A model generated the notes under the pieces. It saw only the letters and a program-made list of their open reading frames with translations, was not told where the DNA came from and searched no databases. DNA of 64,000 bases from positions 19,123 through 83,122 of the forward strand of contig JAQXBF010000037.1 of the NCBI GenBank assembly GCA_029252555.1, in the 5' to 3' direction. The position numbers and the translations under genes are program-made. This stretch comes from Porticoccaceae bacterium (GTDB taxonomy: Bacteria; Pseudomonadota; Gammaproteobacteria; Pseudomonadales; Porticoccaceae). Of the stretch, positions 17,027 to 25,736 are shown one piece after another; the stretch's first letter is position 1, and each line of letters starts with the position of its first letter.

Positions 17027-17362
17027 TTAAAGGTTAGATACTCGCTCCACAGCGGGTATTACTCTGGTTAATTTAACACCATAACGGTCATTGACCAAGA
17101 CCACTTCACCCTGGGCTACAAGGGTATTGTTAACCAGCAGGTCGAGGGGCTCACCGGCTAATCTGTCGAGTTCGACAACACTGCCCTGTGTGAGACGCAT
17201 AAGGTCGCGAATTTTAAGTTCAGTTCTGCCAACCTCGACTGAGATATTTACAGGAATATTTTCCAAAACATCAGCATTGATACTCGCCGGAGCCTCTATC
17301 TGGGCAGGTTGCTCTGCCACGTCTGTTGCTTCGAGTTCTTCATTCACTTCTGGGTCTGCCAT
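17027..17362 (-). CDS. fliN: Flagellar C-ring protein FliN
   Basis: FliN forms the base of the rotor switch ring with FliM. The 111-residue product has a short acidic leader and the full SpoA domain (residues about 35-108): IPVNISVEVGRTELKIRDL, GSVVELDRLAGEPLDLLVN and GVKLTRVI. It follows fliM by 56 bases and precedes fliO. Confidence 0.96.
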   Translation of the reverse strand: MADPEVNEELEATDVAEQPAQIEAPASINADVLENIPVNISVEVGRTELKIRDLMRLTQGSVVELDRLAGEPLDLLVNNTLVAQGEVVLVNDRYGVKLTRVIPAVERVSNL

Positions 17363-17418
17363 AGTTGTTTCTCTCTCTTATTACTCAATTAGTTTTATCT
17401 GGTTATAGTGCTATTGGC

Positions 17419-18405
17419 TTAAGCTTCAGGCTCCAATGGCCGAATAATTTGAACAGCCATCTGGGCGCCTTGCACGCCTATCTCTGCATCAAATAGCGGT
17501 GTGTCACATGCGAAAACTCGCGCATAGTCGTCTTTTTTAAAGTAAAGAATTTCGCCCTCTCTGGCCTGGTTAAATTCTTTTAGGGTGGTTTCAATTTCTC
17601 CAATCACCACTTTCACGTTTAACGCGGCATCGCTTGAAGCCGAACGCAAATTGGCCCGCCAAGATGCATCAGACTCTTGCTCACCACTCTGGACCCGGCT
17701 AGACAGCAGTTCACGCACAGGCTTTAGCATGCCGTAGGGATATATAATTTCGACGGTGCCAGTGACGTCATCACCAAAGTCAATTTCGAATCGATTGACG
17801 ATAACCAAGTCATTTTCTTCTGCGATTTCCATAAATTGCGGATTGATATCTGTAGCGACAGTCTCGCACCTGATGGGCATCACCGGAGTCCAAGCTTCCT
17901 GAAGAGCTCCGTACAAAATATTCGTCATAATATTAATGATACTGCCCTCAATCGGAGTGAAGGCTCGATCTGGCAACAGTGTGATGTTGGAGCCACCAAA
18001 TCCACTAAAAAAATTGTCTAGGCAGGCGAATATGACACTGGGCTGGATGCTGATCATTGATAGCCCGCGCAGTGGGAGCAGATTAACTGTACTCAGTGCC
18101 AGCGGGGCCTCTAGCGTTTTCATATAGTCCTGAATGGGGACAATTTCTGCCTTGGCGGCGCTTACTCTTGCCGTGGTTCGCAAGACATCTAGCACCCCCA
18201 CTCTAAATTCTCTTATGAAACGTTCATTGATGAGATTAATAGCGGTCAGATTCATGCTTAGGGAGCGATCTTCATTTGTAATATCGTGCTTTATCGCCAG
18301 CGCGCTAACATTTAGGCCTGTATTCGTTTCAACGGTACCGTCCTCAATACCAACGGTCAGAGCCTCTAGCTCTTCCGGCGATAAAAGATTTTTCATGTCA
18401 GCCAT
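17419..18405 (-). CDS. fliM: Flagellar motor switch protein FliM
   Basis: FliM is the CheY-P-binding switch protein of the C ring. The 328-residue product has an N-terminal CheY-binding-like peptide (LLSPEELEALTVG, a variant of LSQDEIDAL). The middle domain includes GLSMISIQPSVIFACLDNFFSG, and the C-terminal SpoA domain covers about 250-325. fliL, normally just upstream of fliM, is absent; the 124-base gap to fliK holds no gene of that length. Confidence 0.96.
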   Translation of the reverse strand: MADMKNLLSPEELEALTVGIEDGTVETNTGLNVSALAIKHDITNEDRSLSMNLTAINLINERFIREFRVGVLDVLRTTARVSAAKAEIVPIQDYMKTLEAPLALSTVNLLPLRGLSMISIQPSVIFACLDNFFSGFGGSNITLLPDRAFTPIEGSIINIMTNILYGALQEAWTPVMPIRCETVATDINPQFMEIAEENDLVIVNRFEIDFGDDVTGTVEIIYPYGMLKPVRELLSSRVQSGEQESDASWRANLRSASSDAALNVKVVIGEIETTLKEFNQAREGEILYFKKDDYARVFACDTPLFDAEIGVQGAQMAVQIIRPLEPEA

Positions 18406-18529
18406 TATGGCCTCCGCAAATTATTCAATAATGCATCATTGTCGATATTATTCGACACCTGCAGGGCACTGTCCATCGCTATCCCGTCTACCGCGACAAT
18501 AAAGCGCCTCTGCTTACTAACTGTCTTGT

Positions 18530-19609
18530 CTAAACTTCAATATCCAGCCCATTGCTGGTTACTCGCCTGCGCAAGCCATTGCCGCTCGGCTCTGTTGTCG
18601 GTGACACCGACTGGCTAAACCGCTGAGGGCGCTCTTCTGCGGGCTTGTGCCCGGTTGAATCACCCTGCTGGCCTGAGCCCGCCCCGACGCCTATAAAGGC
18701 AGAATCTATCCCATGCTGATCAAGGGCCTCACGCAATTTTGGCAGGCTTTCCTGCAACATTTCTCTGGTCACTAGCTTGGAGGCGTTGAAATGTGCCTGT
18801 AGCTCACCGTTCTTCATCTCTAGCTGTATCTCAATTCGACCCAGAGATTTGGGGTGAATATCCATTTCAACGCGCCAGGCTCCGCGAGCAATCTGTGCGC
18901 TGAGCCTCTGGCCCAGAACTTCGGTTAGGCGTCTTGACATATCCTGTTGCTGATCATGCTTGCGCCAAGCTTCTTGATCCGCACCATTAGTGCCGCTGTT
19001 GCCACCGGATTTGGTCTCGACCGATGATTTCTCTGTCAGATCAACACGCACTTCACCGACCTGACTATGGGGCGTGGTTCCATCTACTGGGCCCACATTT
19101 ATCTGCGGTGCAGCAAGGGGGTTTAACCGCCCCGCTCCCTCAACACCTGTACGAGCGATTTCGGGCGCAAAGGCCTCTAAATGAATCGCTTCTAACTTTA
19201 CAATCGACAGTTGCATCCGATTGCTGGGCAATTTGCTGTTCTGGCCCTGGTTCATCTGACCTTGGGCCAGCATGGCCAGTGCACCGGCCTCTAGGCCTTG
19301 GGACTTAGCAAACGCCATCACCGATTCTTCGGTGGGCTCTTTACCCCCCAACAGTAGCTTTAGTCCGCCCTCTAGGGTGCGGCTTTTAAGCTCGCTGTTG
19401 TCTGGCGCGTGTGCCGGGCTATCAATGCCGCTTTGTGGCATCGCTTTGCCACTTTTTGCCATCGCTATGCGGTCAAGATTCTCTTTAAAGGCAGTACTAA
19501 ATTTTTGTGCCCTGCTGCCATTATCGTCCTTGGCTGCGGCTGGAGCCTTTGCCTTGTCTACCTCCGCGGGCAATCTCCGCTCTGCTTCCAAACTTTTTAT
19601 ATTGTCCAT
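18530..19609 (-). CDS. fliK: Flagellar hook-length control protein FliK
   Basis: FliK measures hook length and triggers the FlhB export switch. The 359-residue product has a low-complexity, Lys/Ser/Gln-rich N-terminal ruler and a typical Flg_hook C-terminal domain at about 225-310. That domain includes WRVEMDIHPKSLGRIEIQLE and LQAHFNASKLVTREMLQ, followed by a Gln/Ser-rich tail. Its place between fliJ and fliM is standard. A second FliK-like protein is at 1933-3009. Confidence 0.9.
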   Translation of the reverse strand: MDNIKSLEAERRLPAEVDKAKAPAAAKDDNGSRAQKFSTAFKENLDRIAMAKSGKAMPQSGIDSPAHAPDNSELKSRTLEGGLKLLLGGKEPTEESVMAFAKSQGLEAGALAMLAQGQMNQGQNSKLPSNRMQLSIVKLEAIHLEAFAPEIARTGVEGAGRLNPLAAPQINVGPVDGTTPHSQVGEVRVDLTEKSSVETKSGGNSGTNGADQEAWRKHDQQQDMSRRLTEVLGQRLSAQIARGAWRVEMDIHPKSLGRIEIQLEMKNGELQAHFNASKLVTREMLQESLPKLREALDQHGIDSAFIGVGAGSGQQGDSTGHKPAEERPQRFSQSVSPTTEPSGNGLRRRVTSNGLDIEV

Positions 19610-19680
19610 TAACCTGTTACTCTCGATGAATTGCGCTATTTCCTATTAGGAACTGCAAGACACATGCCAATTGTGAAAAT

Positions 19681-20139
19681 CTACGATTGGCCACGAGATC
19701 TGAGATTAAACTGCATCATGCTCTGAACTTCGGTATCCTTAGTTTCTCTGCGCATTAACGCAAAGCGTTGTTTTTCTTTTGCTCGCTCGGCTAGCTGTTC
19801 ATATTTATGCCGCTCCTGCTCTGCCAGTTGCAATACTTTGCTGGCGGCAGCGCAATCAACGCTATAGAGGTTTAGTTCTCGGCTGGAGTCTTGTTTGATA
19901 CTCTGCAATTGCACAATAAACTGGCGATAGTTGCCGGCTTCTGAGGCGCTGTGGGCCTGGCGCTGAATAATATTTAGCTTTTCAGCATACTCAACCAGCA
20001 TCTGATCAACGTTTTCATCCCGAGCTATGGCTTGGTCTTTGCGCGACTGGGCGTTGTCATAACGGAACTTTGCCTGGCGTGCATCTGCTTGTGCCTTGGA
20101 GGCCAGAACATCCCAAACTGCAGTGTTGTGATTGCTCAT
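19681..20139 (-). CDS. fliJ: Flagellar export protein FliJ
   Basis: FliJ is a small coiled-coil protein that links the FliI ATPase ring to the FlhA gate and escorts empty chaperones. The 152-residue product is helical throughout, with long heptad stretches (RKDQAIARDENVDQMLVEYAE, AEQERHKYEQLAERAKEKQR). It overlaps the end of fliI by four bases, the usual coupling. Assigned by length, coiled-coil pattern and position. Confidence 0.85.
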   Translation of the reverse strand: MSNHNTAVWDVLASKAQADARQAKFRYDNAQSRKDQAIARDENVDQMLVEYAEKLNIIQRQAHSASEAGNYRQFIVQLQSIKQDSSRELNLYSVDCAAASKVLQLAEQERHKYEQLAERAKEKQRFALMRRETKDTEVQSMMQFNLRSRGQS

Positions 20140-21467
20140 AACTGGGGTGCCATCATTTGCTGCATCATGGCTTGGCAGTCCTCAATAGAGACGGACTCGT
20201 TACTTAGCTGCTGCAAGAGTGCCTCCATTTCGGGCCGCAGCCTTATGGCTTCATCTAAATCTTGATTGGCGCCAGAGTCATAGGCACCTACCTGAATTAA
20301 GTCTTGGTTTTGCTGAAACAAAGTCCACAGGCGACGGAACTGATTAGCTGTTTTCAACAGTTCTGGGCTGAGCAGGTTGTTCATCACCCGAGAAATAGAA
20401 CCAGACAAATCAATTGCCGGATAATGGGCAGCGTCTGCCAGCTCTCTCGATAGCATCACCTGCCCATCGAGGGAGGCGCGAGCTATATCGACGACCGGGT
20501 CTGACCGGTCATCGCCCTCGGCCAACACAGTATAAACCGCTGTAATGGAGCCTACCCCTTTGCGCCCAACACCCGCTCTTTCAATTAGCCGAGGCAGTAA
20601 CGCGAACACCGAGGGCGGATAACCCTTGGCTGTGGGTGGTTCGCCAATGGCCAGGCCGATTTCTCGCTGGGCATGAGCCGCCCGAGTGAGGCTGTCACAA
20701 AGCAGTAATACATTTTTGCCTTGATCACGAAAGTATTCAGCGATCAAATGACTGAGATTAGTGGCCTTGAGTCTGAGAACTGGCGAGACATTTGCTGGGG
20801 CGGCAACAACGACAGATTTTGCCAGCCCCTCATCACCCAGAGTTTGCTGAATAAACTCTTGAACTTCTCTCCCCCGCTCACCAATAAGGCCAATAACAAC
20901 TACATCTGCTTTAGTATTGCGGGTAAGCATACCCAGCAGGACACTTTTACCCACACCAGAGCCTGCCATGAGGCCAATACGCTGACCCTGCCCCAAGGTT
21001 AAACAGCTATTAATGGCCTTGATGCCAGTGTCGAGAATTTTATCGATCGGCCCCCTTTCCATGGGGTTGATAGGCAGACCTTCAAGACTCAGCTGAGCGG
21101 TATATTGGATTGGGCCTTTGCCGTCTAGGGGCTCCCCAAGGCCGTCAATAACTCGCCCTAACATGGCATTGCCCAACGATGCTTTGGAATGATTAGAGCG
21201 CACCCAGATACGGGCGCCAGGTCCGATACCACTGGGTTCAGTATAGGGCATTAGATACAGCAGGTCGTTGTGGAAACCGACCACCTCGGCATCAATAAAT
21301 GTGCCGGAATCAATATTTTCGACCTGACAATGGGCTCCCAGTGGGGCGATAATACCTTTGGCCTCAAGGGTTAGCCCGACAACACGAACCAATTTACCGC
21401 TGGCACTGATAGCGGGGGCACGCAGCTGAGCTATGTGCTGGTCAACCTGAGTGGCGAAGTCATTCAT
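20136..21467 (-). CDS. fliI: Flagellum-specific ATPase FliI
   Basis: FliI is the F1-beta-like ATPase that energises loading of flagellar export substrates. The 443-residue product has Walker A MAGSGVGKSVLLG (about 165-177), the GERGREVQEFI segment, Walker B VLLLCDSLTRAAHAQREIG, and the conserved GYPPSVFALLPRLIERAG. It overlaps fliH by eight bases and fliJ by four bases. Confidence 0.97.
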   Translation of the reverse strand: MNDFATQVDQHIAQLRAPAISASGKLVRVVGLTLEAKGIIAPLGAHCQVENIDSGTFIDAEVVGFHNDLLYLMPYTEPSGIGPGARIWVRSNHSKASLGNAMLGRVIDGLGEPLDGKGPIQYTAQLSLEGLPINPMERGPIDKILDTGIKAINSCLTLGQGQRIGLMAGSGVGKSVLLGMLTRNTKADVVVIGLIGERGREVQEFIQQTLGDEGLAKSVVVAAPANVSPVLRLKATNLSHLIAEYFRDQGKNVLLLCDSLTRAAHAQREIGLAIGEPPTAKGYPPSVFALLPRLIERAGVGRKGVGSITAVYTVLAEGDDRSDPVVDIARASLDGQVMLSRELADAAHYPAIDLSGSISRVMNNLLSPELLKTANQFRRLWTLFQQNQDLIQVGAYDSGANQDLDEAIRLRPEMEALLQQLSNESVSIEDCQAMMQQMMAPQL

Positions 21468-22467
21468 CTGACTCTGGCTCCTCAGGTGCTGGTGGTTTAT
21501 CTTCCTCCAGGTTGCTCGGAGTAAGGTCTGTCTCGCTGGCCTCCAAAGGTTCAGTTTGGGGGGCTATTTCTTCCGGAACGATTTGTTCTAAAGTGCTTTC
21601 CTGCAGTACCGATTCGTCCACCGCCCCCTCTATTACTTTTTCCTCTAAGGGGCTTGCGAAGTCACTGTCAAAAACAGAGCTTCTGGTATTGGCCATAGGC
21701 TGGCTTAGTAAACTCTGGGAAAGGCTGTCGAGTCGATGCTCAATCAAATCTTCAATGGCACTGTCATCTATGCTTATTCTGAGACTACCCTGAGACAGCT
21801 GGGCGTCGGCGCGAAGGTCTAGGCTGTCCAGTTCGCCATCCAGACTAGTGCTGAATTTATCTTTATCCTCTGGATTGAGATACAGCACAACTGGGCCTTC
21901 GCCCTGCCGTTCTAAATCTTTTAACGCTTCGTTAATCAGCCTCTCGATCACCGCAGACGACTGGGATAGCTCCCCTCGTACCAGCTGTTCTGCAAGGTGC
22001 AGTGCCAGCTTTTTCAGGGGGTCATAAAAATGCTTCATGTCCTGTTGCGCTGAACGAAGACCTTGGCTTAGCTCACCGAAGTTGTCTCGAGCCTGGCCAT
22101 ATTGAGATTCTCCCTCATCCAAGCCACGCTGATAGCCCTGTTCGAAGGCTTCTCGTTTGGCCTGTTCAAGAGCCTCTTCGCTAACACGCAGAGCTTCCTG
22201 CTCCTCAAGCTGGCTCGCAACTTCCGCCTGTTGCTCCTCGGAAGCTGGCTCTTCTCTTTGGCCTTGCAACTGTTGGTCGGCCAATTCTGCAGAGTCATCT
22301 GGGCCACCAATCACCTCTGGCTGCCATTTACTAAATTCCGATGTGCTGCCTTCTCCATCTGGGTTACTCCAAGATGTAGCGGCAAAAGCTTTGGCTTTCT
22401 CTCTCGCTCTTAGCAAACCGTTTAGGCGCCAGGATACGGATGGTGTTGAATTAGACAAAACTCTCAC
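21460..22467 (-). CDS. fliH: Flagellar export ATPase regulator FliH
   Basis: FliH binds FliI and tethers it to the C ring. The 335-residue product is longer than common FliH. It has a Gln/Glu-rich N-terminal half, the family's GYQRGLDEGESQYGQA helix, a conserved C-terminal-like domain at about 150-250, and an extra acidic Pro/Glu-rich tail of some 80 residues at the end. It overlaps fliG upstream by 17 bases and fliI downstream by 8 bases. Position and central region support the call. Confidence 0.85.
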   Translation of the reverse strand: MRVLSNSTPSVSWRLNGLLRAREKAKAFAATSWSNPDGEGSTSEFSKWQPEVIGGPDDSAELADQQLQGQREEPASEEQQAEVASQLEEQEALRVSEEALEQAKREAFEQGYQRGLDEGESQYGQARDNFGELSQGLRSAQQDMKHFYDPLKKLALHLAEQLVRGELSQSSAVIERLINEALKDLERQGEGPVVLYLNPEDKDKFSTSLDGELDSLDLRADAQLSQGSLRISIDDSAIEDLIEHRLDSLSQSLLSQPMANTRSSVFDSDFASPLEEKVIEGAVDESVLQESTLEQIVPEEIAPQTEPLEASETDLTPSNLEEDKPPAPEEPESDE

Positions 22468-23512
22468 CCGATCCTACTAGCATCATTTCACCATCGTCGG
22501 ACAGCTTGCGAGCAATCTTCATAATCGCGCGCTGAGCATCTTCCACTTCCGCAAGGCGCATTGGGCCCTTGGCTTCCATATCGTCTATCAGCAATACCCT
22601 TGCTCTGGCAGACATATTGGACAGTATCTTTTCTTTGGTGGCTTCGTCAGCACCCTTGAGGGCTGGCATCAATAGGTCTTGCTCAACGTTACGCAGTAAT
22701 GTCTGGATGCTTCGGTTATCCACTTCTGCGAGATTCTCGAAGGTCAACATCTTGTTTTGAATTTCTGTGGCAAGCTCTTCGTCTTTTTCGGTCAGCGGGT
22801 CAAAAACACCGGTAACGACTTCGCCAGAAGAAAAGTTCATGATTTTGGCCGCGGTGACAATACCACCCAAGTTGGAGGCCTTTGCCGAGGTCTTAATCAG
22901 CTTTTCCGACAGAACGCCTTCGAGTTCTGCCATAGCCGACGGCTGCACAGAGTCAAGTTTAGCGAGTCGCTCAATAATTTCGGCATGCTTTTCGTTGGGT
23001 AAAAAGCTCAGTACCTGAGAGGCGACATCGCTGTCCAATACGGACAGAATGATCGCTGAAACCTGCGGGTGTTCGTCCATAAGGATTTCGCCAATGGCTC
23101 GGGGGTCCATCCACTGTAATATCTCCAGCTCTTTTGCCGAGCCGGCGGGCATAATTTTGGCAAGCACTGTGGCCGCTTTGTCTTCTCCCAATGCGGCATT
23201 TAGAACGTTGACTACATAGTCAGTTGCGCCCATACCCAGGTCAGTCTGATCTTTGATGACATCTACAAAATCATCGACTACCCTGCCGACAAGTTCTCGG
23301 GAAAGGTCCTGGACTTCTACCATAGCCTTACCGATATTATTCACCTCTCGACGATTGAGAAATTGCATAATATCGGCAGCCTGTTCCTCTCCGAGGAGAA
23401 GCATCAGCACAGCTGCTCGCTGTTGGCTGGGCATCGCATTAAATTGGATGTCCATCGCACTGAGTTTGGGTGCCTCTTCTTCAACACCTTTTTTCTTTGC
23501 ATTCTTAGCCAT
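22451..23512 (-). CDS. fliG: Flagellar motor switch protein FliG
   Basis: FliG sits on the MS ring and contacts the stator to generate torque. The 353-residue product begins with a basic/acidic leader, then has QRAAVLMLLLGEEQAADIM. The middle domain includes HPQVSAIILSVLDSDVASQV, and the C-terminal torque domain has the charged helix VEDAQRAIMKIARKLSDDGE. It is flanked by fliF and fliH. Confidence 0.97.
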   Translation of the reverse strand: MAKNAKKKGVEEEAPKLSAMDIQFNAMPSQQRAAVLMLLLGEEQAADIMQFLNRREVNNIGKAMVEVQDLSRELVGRVVDDFVDVIKDQTDLGMGATDYVVNVLNAALGEDKAATVLAKIMPAGSAKELEILQWMDPRAIGEILMDEHPQVSAIILSVLDSDVASQVLSFLPNEKHAEIIERLAKLDSVQPSAMAELEGVLSEKLIKTSAKASNLGGIVTAAKIMNFSSGEVVTGVFDPLTEKDEELATEIQNKMLTFENLAEVDNRSIQTLLRNVEQDLLMPALKGADEATKEKILSNMSARARVLLIDDMEAKGPMRLAEVEDAQRAIMKIARKLSDDGEMMLVGSGESFV

Positions 23513-23539
23513 TGTTTTGCGTCCTAATCTACCCTGTTT

Positions 23540-25354
23540 CTACTTGATCATTTTCTTAAATACGTTGGCGACACGCTCTGGCTCTTTTGCAACCAAAAGT
23601 CTTACTAGCGCAACCTTATCATCATAGCTTCGGGCTTCATTCATAAATTCTGGAGAGATTGTTGTCCTGTTCTCAAGCCGTCTTTTTGCATCAAACATGG
23701 AAACATCCTGGTCGGTTTTGCGCTGACCCTCTGCACCTATATTCATGCCGTTCATTGCCTCTTGACTATTAGCGGCAAATGTATCGAAATTATTGTTCCC
23801 ATCTTCACCCGCTTTATTAGCTTTGCCGGTGTAGGACTGAATGGTTGGTCTGACCACAAAGAATAGGAGCGCAAGCGCTAATAAAGCCGCTAGGGCACTT
23901 TTAATTATGCTCACGGCCTGGGGGTTTTCATACCATAAAACTTGTGGTGCCAGTATTGGCGCTGCAGGTTCAAACTTGGTTGACACTATGGTCACTACGT
24001 CGCCGCGGGCAGCATTAAAGCCAACCACACCTTTAACTAAATCAGTGAAGCGCTCTATTTCTTGCTCGGAGTAGGCTTCCACCAAAGTCTCTTCGTCGTT
24101 GGCTGTTGGTGTGTTTAGTACTACGGCCACTGACAGGCGCTCTAGCTTGCCGCCCTGCCTTTTAACATGGCGAACCGCACGATCCATCTCATAGTTGCGG
24201 GTGGTTTTGCTACTAAGCGTGTCGAGGCCAGATGAATCCAGGCCCTCTTCACTTACAATCTGACCATCAATAACGGCTGTTGCATCCAGTGGCGCGGCAT
24301 TCGATGTCGCTCCTGGAATACCGCCAGCTTTGCCAGCGCCGCCTTTCTCTTCAATAAGGATTTCAGATCTGGCGCGCAGACCATTGTTATTGCCATCGTA
24401 TTCTTCATAGGTGGATTCAATTTCTGTAAAATCGATTAACACATCGACTTCAGAGCGCACATTACCTGTGCCGACTACTTGGCTGAGGAATGCATCAATG
24501 CGGCTGCGATAGGATTCTTCGATCCGCTGTTTGTGTTCTATTTGCTCGGCGTTATGGCTCGAAGCTGCCAACCGATTTACATCGGTCAATAGTTTACCAC
24601 GCTGATCTACCACAGAGACATCTTCTGCCGCCAAGTAGGGAACGCTGGACGCAATCATATGCACAATTGCCTGTACCTGAGAGGCAGAGACTATTCGGCC
24701 CGGAAAAGGGGTCACAACAGCTGACGCTTTTGCCGGCGTGCGGTTGCGTACGAATACGCTTTGCTTGGGAGAGGCTAAATGCACGCGAGCAGACTGAATA
24801 GTGGCTAGCTGGCTGATGCTGCGAGCCAATTCACTCTCCATCGCCGAGACATAACGCACCTGCTCCATAAATTGGCTAGTGGTCATAGAGGCGTCGTCAC
24901 TCAAAGACGCGATACCACCAACAGTGCCGCTCTGGGGTAAACCTTTGGATGCTAAAAAGATCCGCGCTTCATGGTAGCGGGCGTCGGGCACCTTCAGCTC
25001 ACCTGTCTTTGAGTCAATGGTCGCTCTGTAATCTGCTGCTGCCAGTGCCTCATAGGCTGCCTGCTTATCTGCTTCAGAAAGACCTGAATATAACGCTTTG
25101 TAAGGAGGCTGTTGGACCCAAGAATAAGCAATAATAAATACCGCCAGGGTCAGCAGGGCCATAATGGCGGGCAGAGACTTTTTCACTGCGGGCTGGGACA
25201 TAACGCCCTGAACGCCAGCTATCGAGAGTCCGGAAGAATCGGCTGGAGCTCCACCGGCCTGACCCGCAGGAGGGTTATTAGCCGGAGCCTGACCACCCCC
25301 AAGTTGAGCTGGGGTGAGATTCATATCCGCTGGATTTGCGACTGTAGTTGCCAT
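23540..25354 (-). CDS. fliF: Flagellar MS-ring protein FliF
   Basis: FliF forms the MS ring, the first structure of the basal body. The 604-residue product has a low-complexity Pro/Gly/Ala leader, a membrane helix at about 61-80 (LPAIMALLTLAVFIIAYSW), ring-building motifs with the conserved YEALAAADYRATIDSKTGEL, and VRHVKRQGGKLERLSVAVVL. A second membrane helix lies at about 478-496 (IIKSALAALLALALLFFVV), with a FliG-binding tail ending in ERVANVFKKMI. It is 22 bases after fliE. Confidence 0.97.
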   Translation of the reverse strand: MATTVANPADMNLTPAQLGGGQAPANNPPAGQAGGAPADSSGLSIAGVQGVMSQPAVKKSLPAIMALLTLAVFIIAYSWVQQPPYKALYSGLSEADKQAAYEALAAADYRATIDSKTGELKVPDARYHEARIFLASKGLPQSGTVGGIASLSDDASMTTSQFMEQVRYVSAMESELARSISQLATIQSARVHLASPKQSVFVRNRTPAKASAVVTPFPGRIVSASQVQAIVHMIASSVPYLAAEDVSVVDQRGKLLTDVNRLAASSHNAEQIEHKQRIEESYRSRIDAFLSQVVGTGNVRSEVDVLIDFTEIESTYEEYDGNNNGLRARSEILIEEKGGAGKAGGIPGATSNAAPLDATAVIDGQIVSEEGLDSSGLDTLSSKTTRNYEMDRAVRHVKRQGGKLERLSVAVVLNTPTANDEETLVEAYSEQEIERFTDLVKGVVGFNAARGDVVTIVSTKFEPAAPILAPQVLWYENPQAVSIIKSALAALLALALLFFVVRPTIQSYTGKANKAGEDGNNNFDTFAANSQEAMNGMNIGAEGQRKTDQDVSMFDAKRRLENRTTISPEFMNEARSYDDKVALVRLLVAKEPERVANVFKKMIK

Positions 25355-25376
25355 ATCTATTTTCTCTATTCAGTGC

Positions 25377-25724
25377 TTACACTGGCATGTTCATGATTTC
25401 TTCGTAGGCTTTGAGCACTTTGTTTCTTATCTGCAAAGTGGCTTCAAATGCCAGCGAGGATTTTTGAATTTGCATAACCACATCCGTTAAGGGGATATCA
25501 TCACCGCGCTCGTAAGCGGTGCGCATAGCTTTTGAGGATTGCTGGGTTGCATTCACTTCCTGCAACGCGCCTTTAATGGAGTCGGCAAACCCTGAAACCC
25601 CTGTGGGCTCAGTCGGCAGGCCTGGTTTCGGAGAGATATTCACTCCATCGGAGGCCTGGGCCTGATACTGTCTTATTTGACTGAGTACCGACTCAACATT
25701 AGCTGCATTAGTTGGGTTAATCAT
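25377..25724 (-). CDS. fliE: Flagellar hook-basal body adaptor FliE
   Basis: FliE joins the MS ring to the proximal rod. The 115-residue product has the family's C-terminal signature (DIPLTDVVMQIQKSSLAFEA, LQIRNKVLKAYEEIMNMPV). It starts 12 bases after the FleR-like gene, so fliE and the genes downstream probably share the sigma-54 promoter at 27209-27225. Confidence 0.95.
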   Translation of the reverse strand: MINPTNAANVESVLSQIRQYQAQASDGVNISPKPGLPTEPTGVSGFADSIKGALQEVNATQQSSKAMRTAYERGDDIPLTDVVMQIQKSSLAFEATLQIRNKVLKAYEEIMNMPV

Positions 25725-25736
25725 TATCTATTCTCT

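Noticed and set aside
18406..18529. A 23-codon open frame ending at the fliM start as a possible fliL remnant.
   Set aside because: Too short, with no FliL-like membrane segment.
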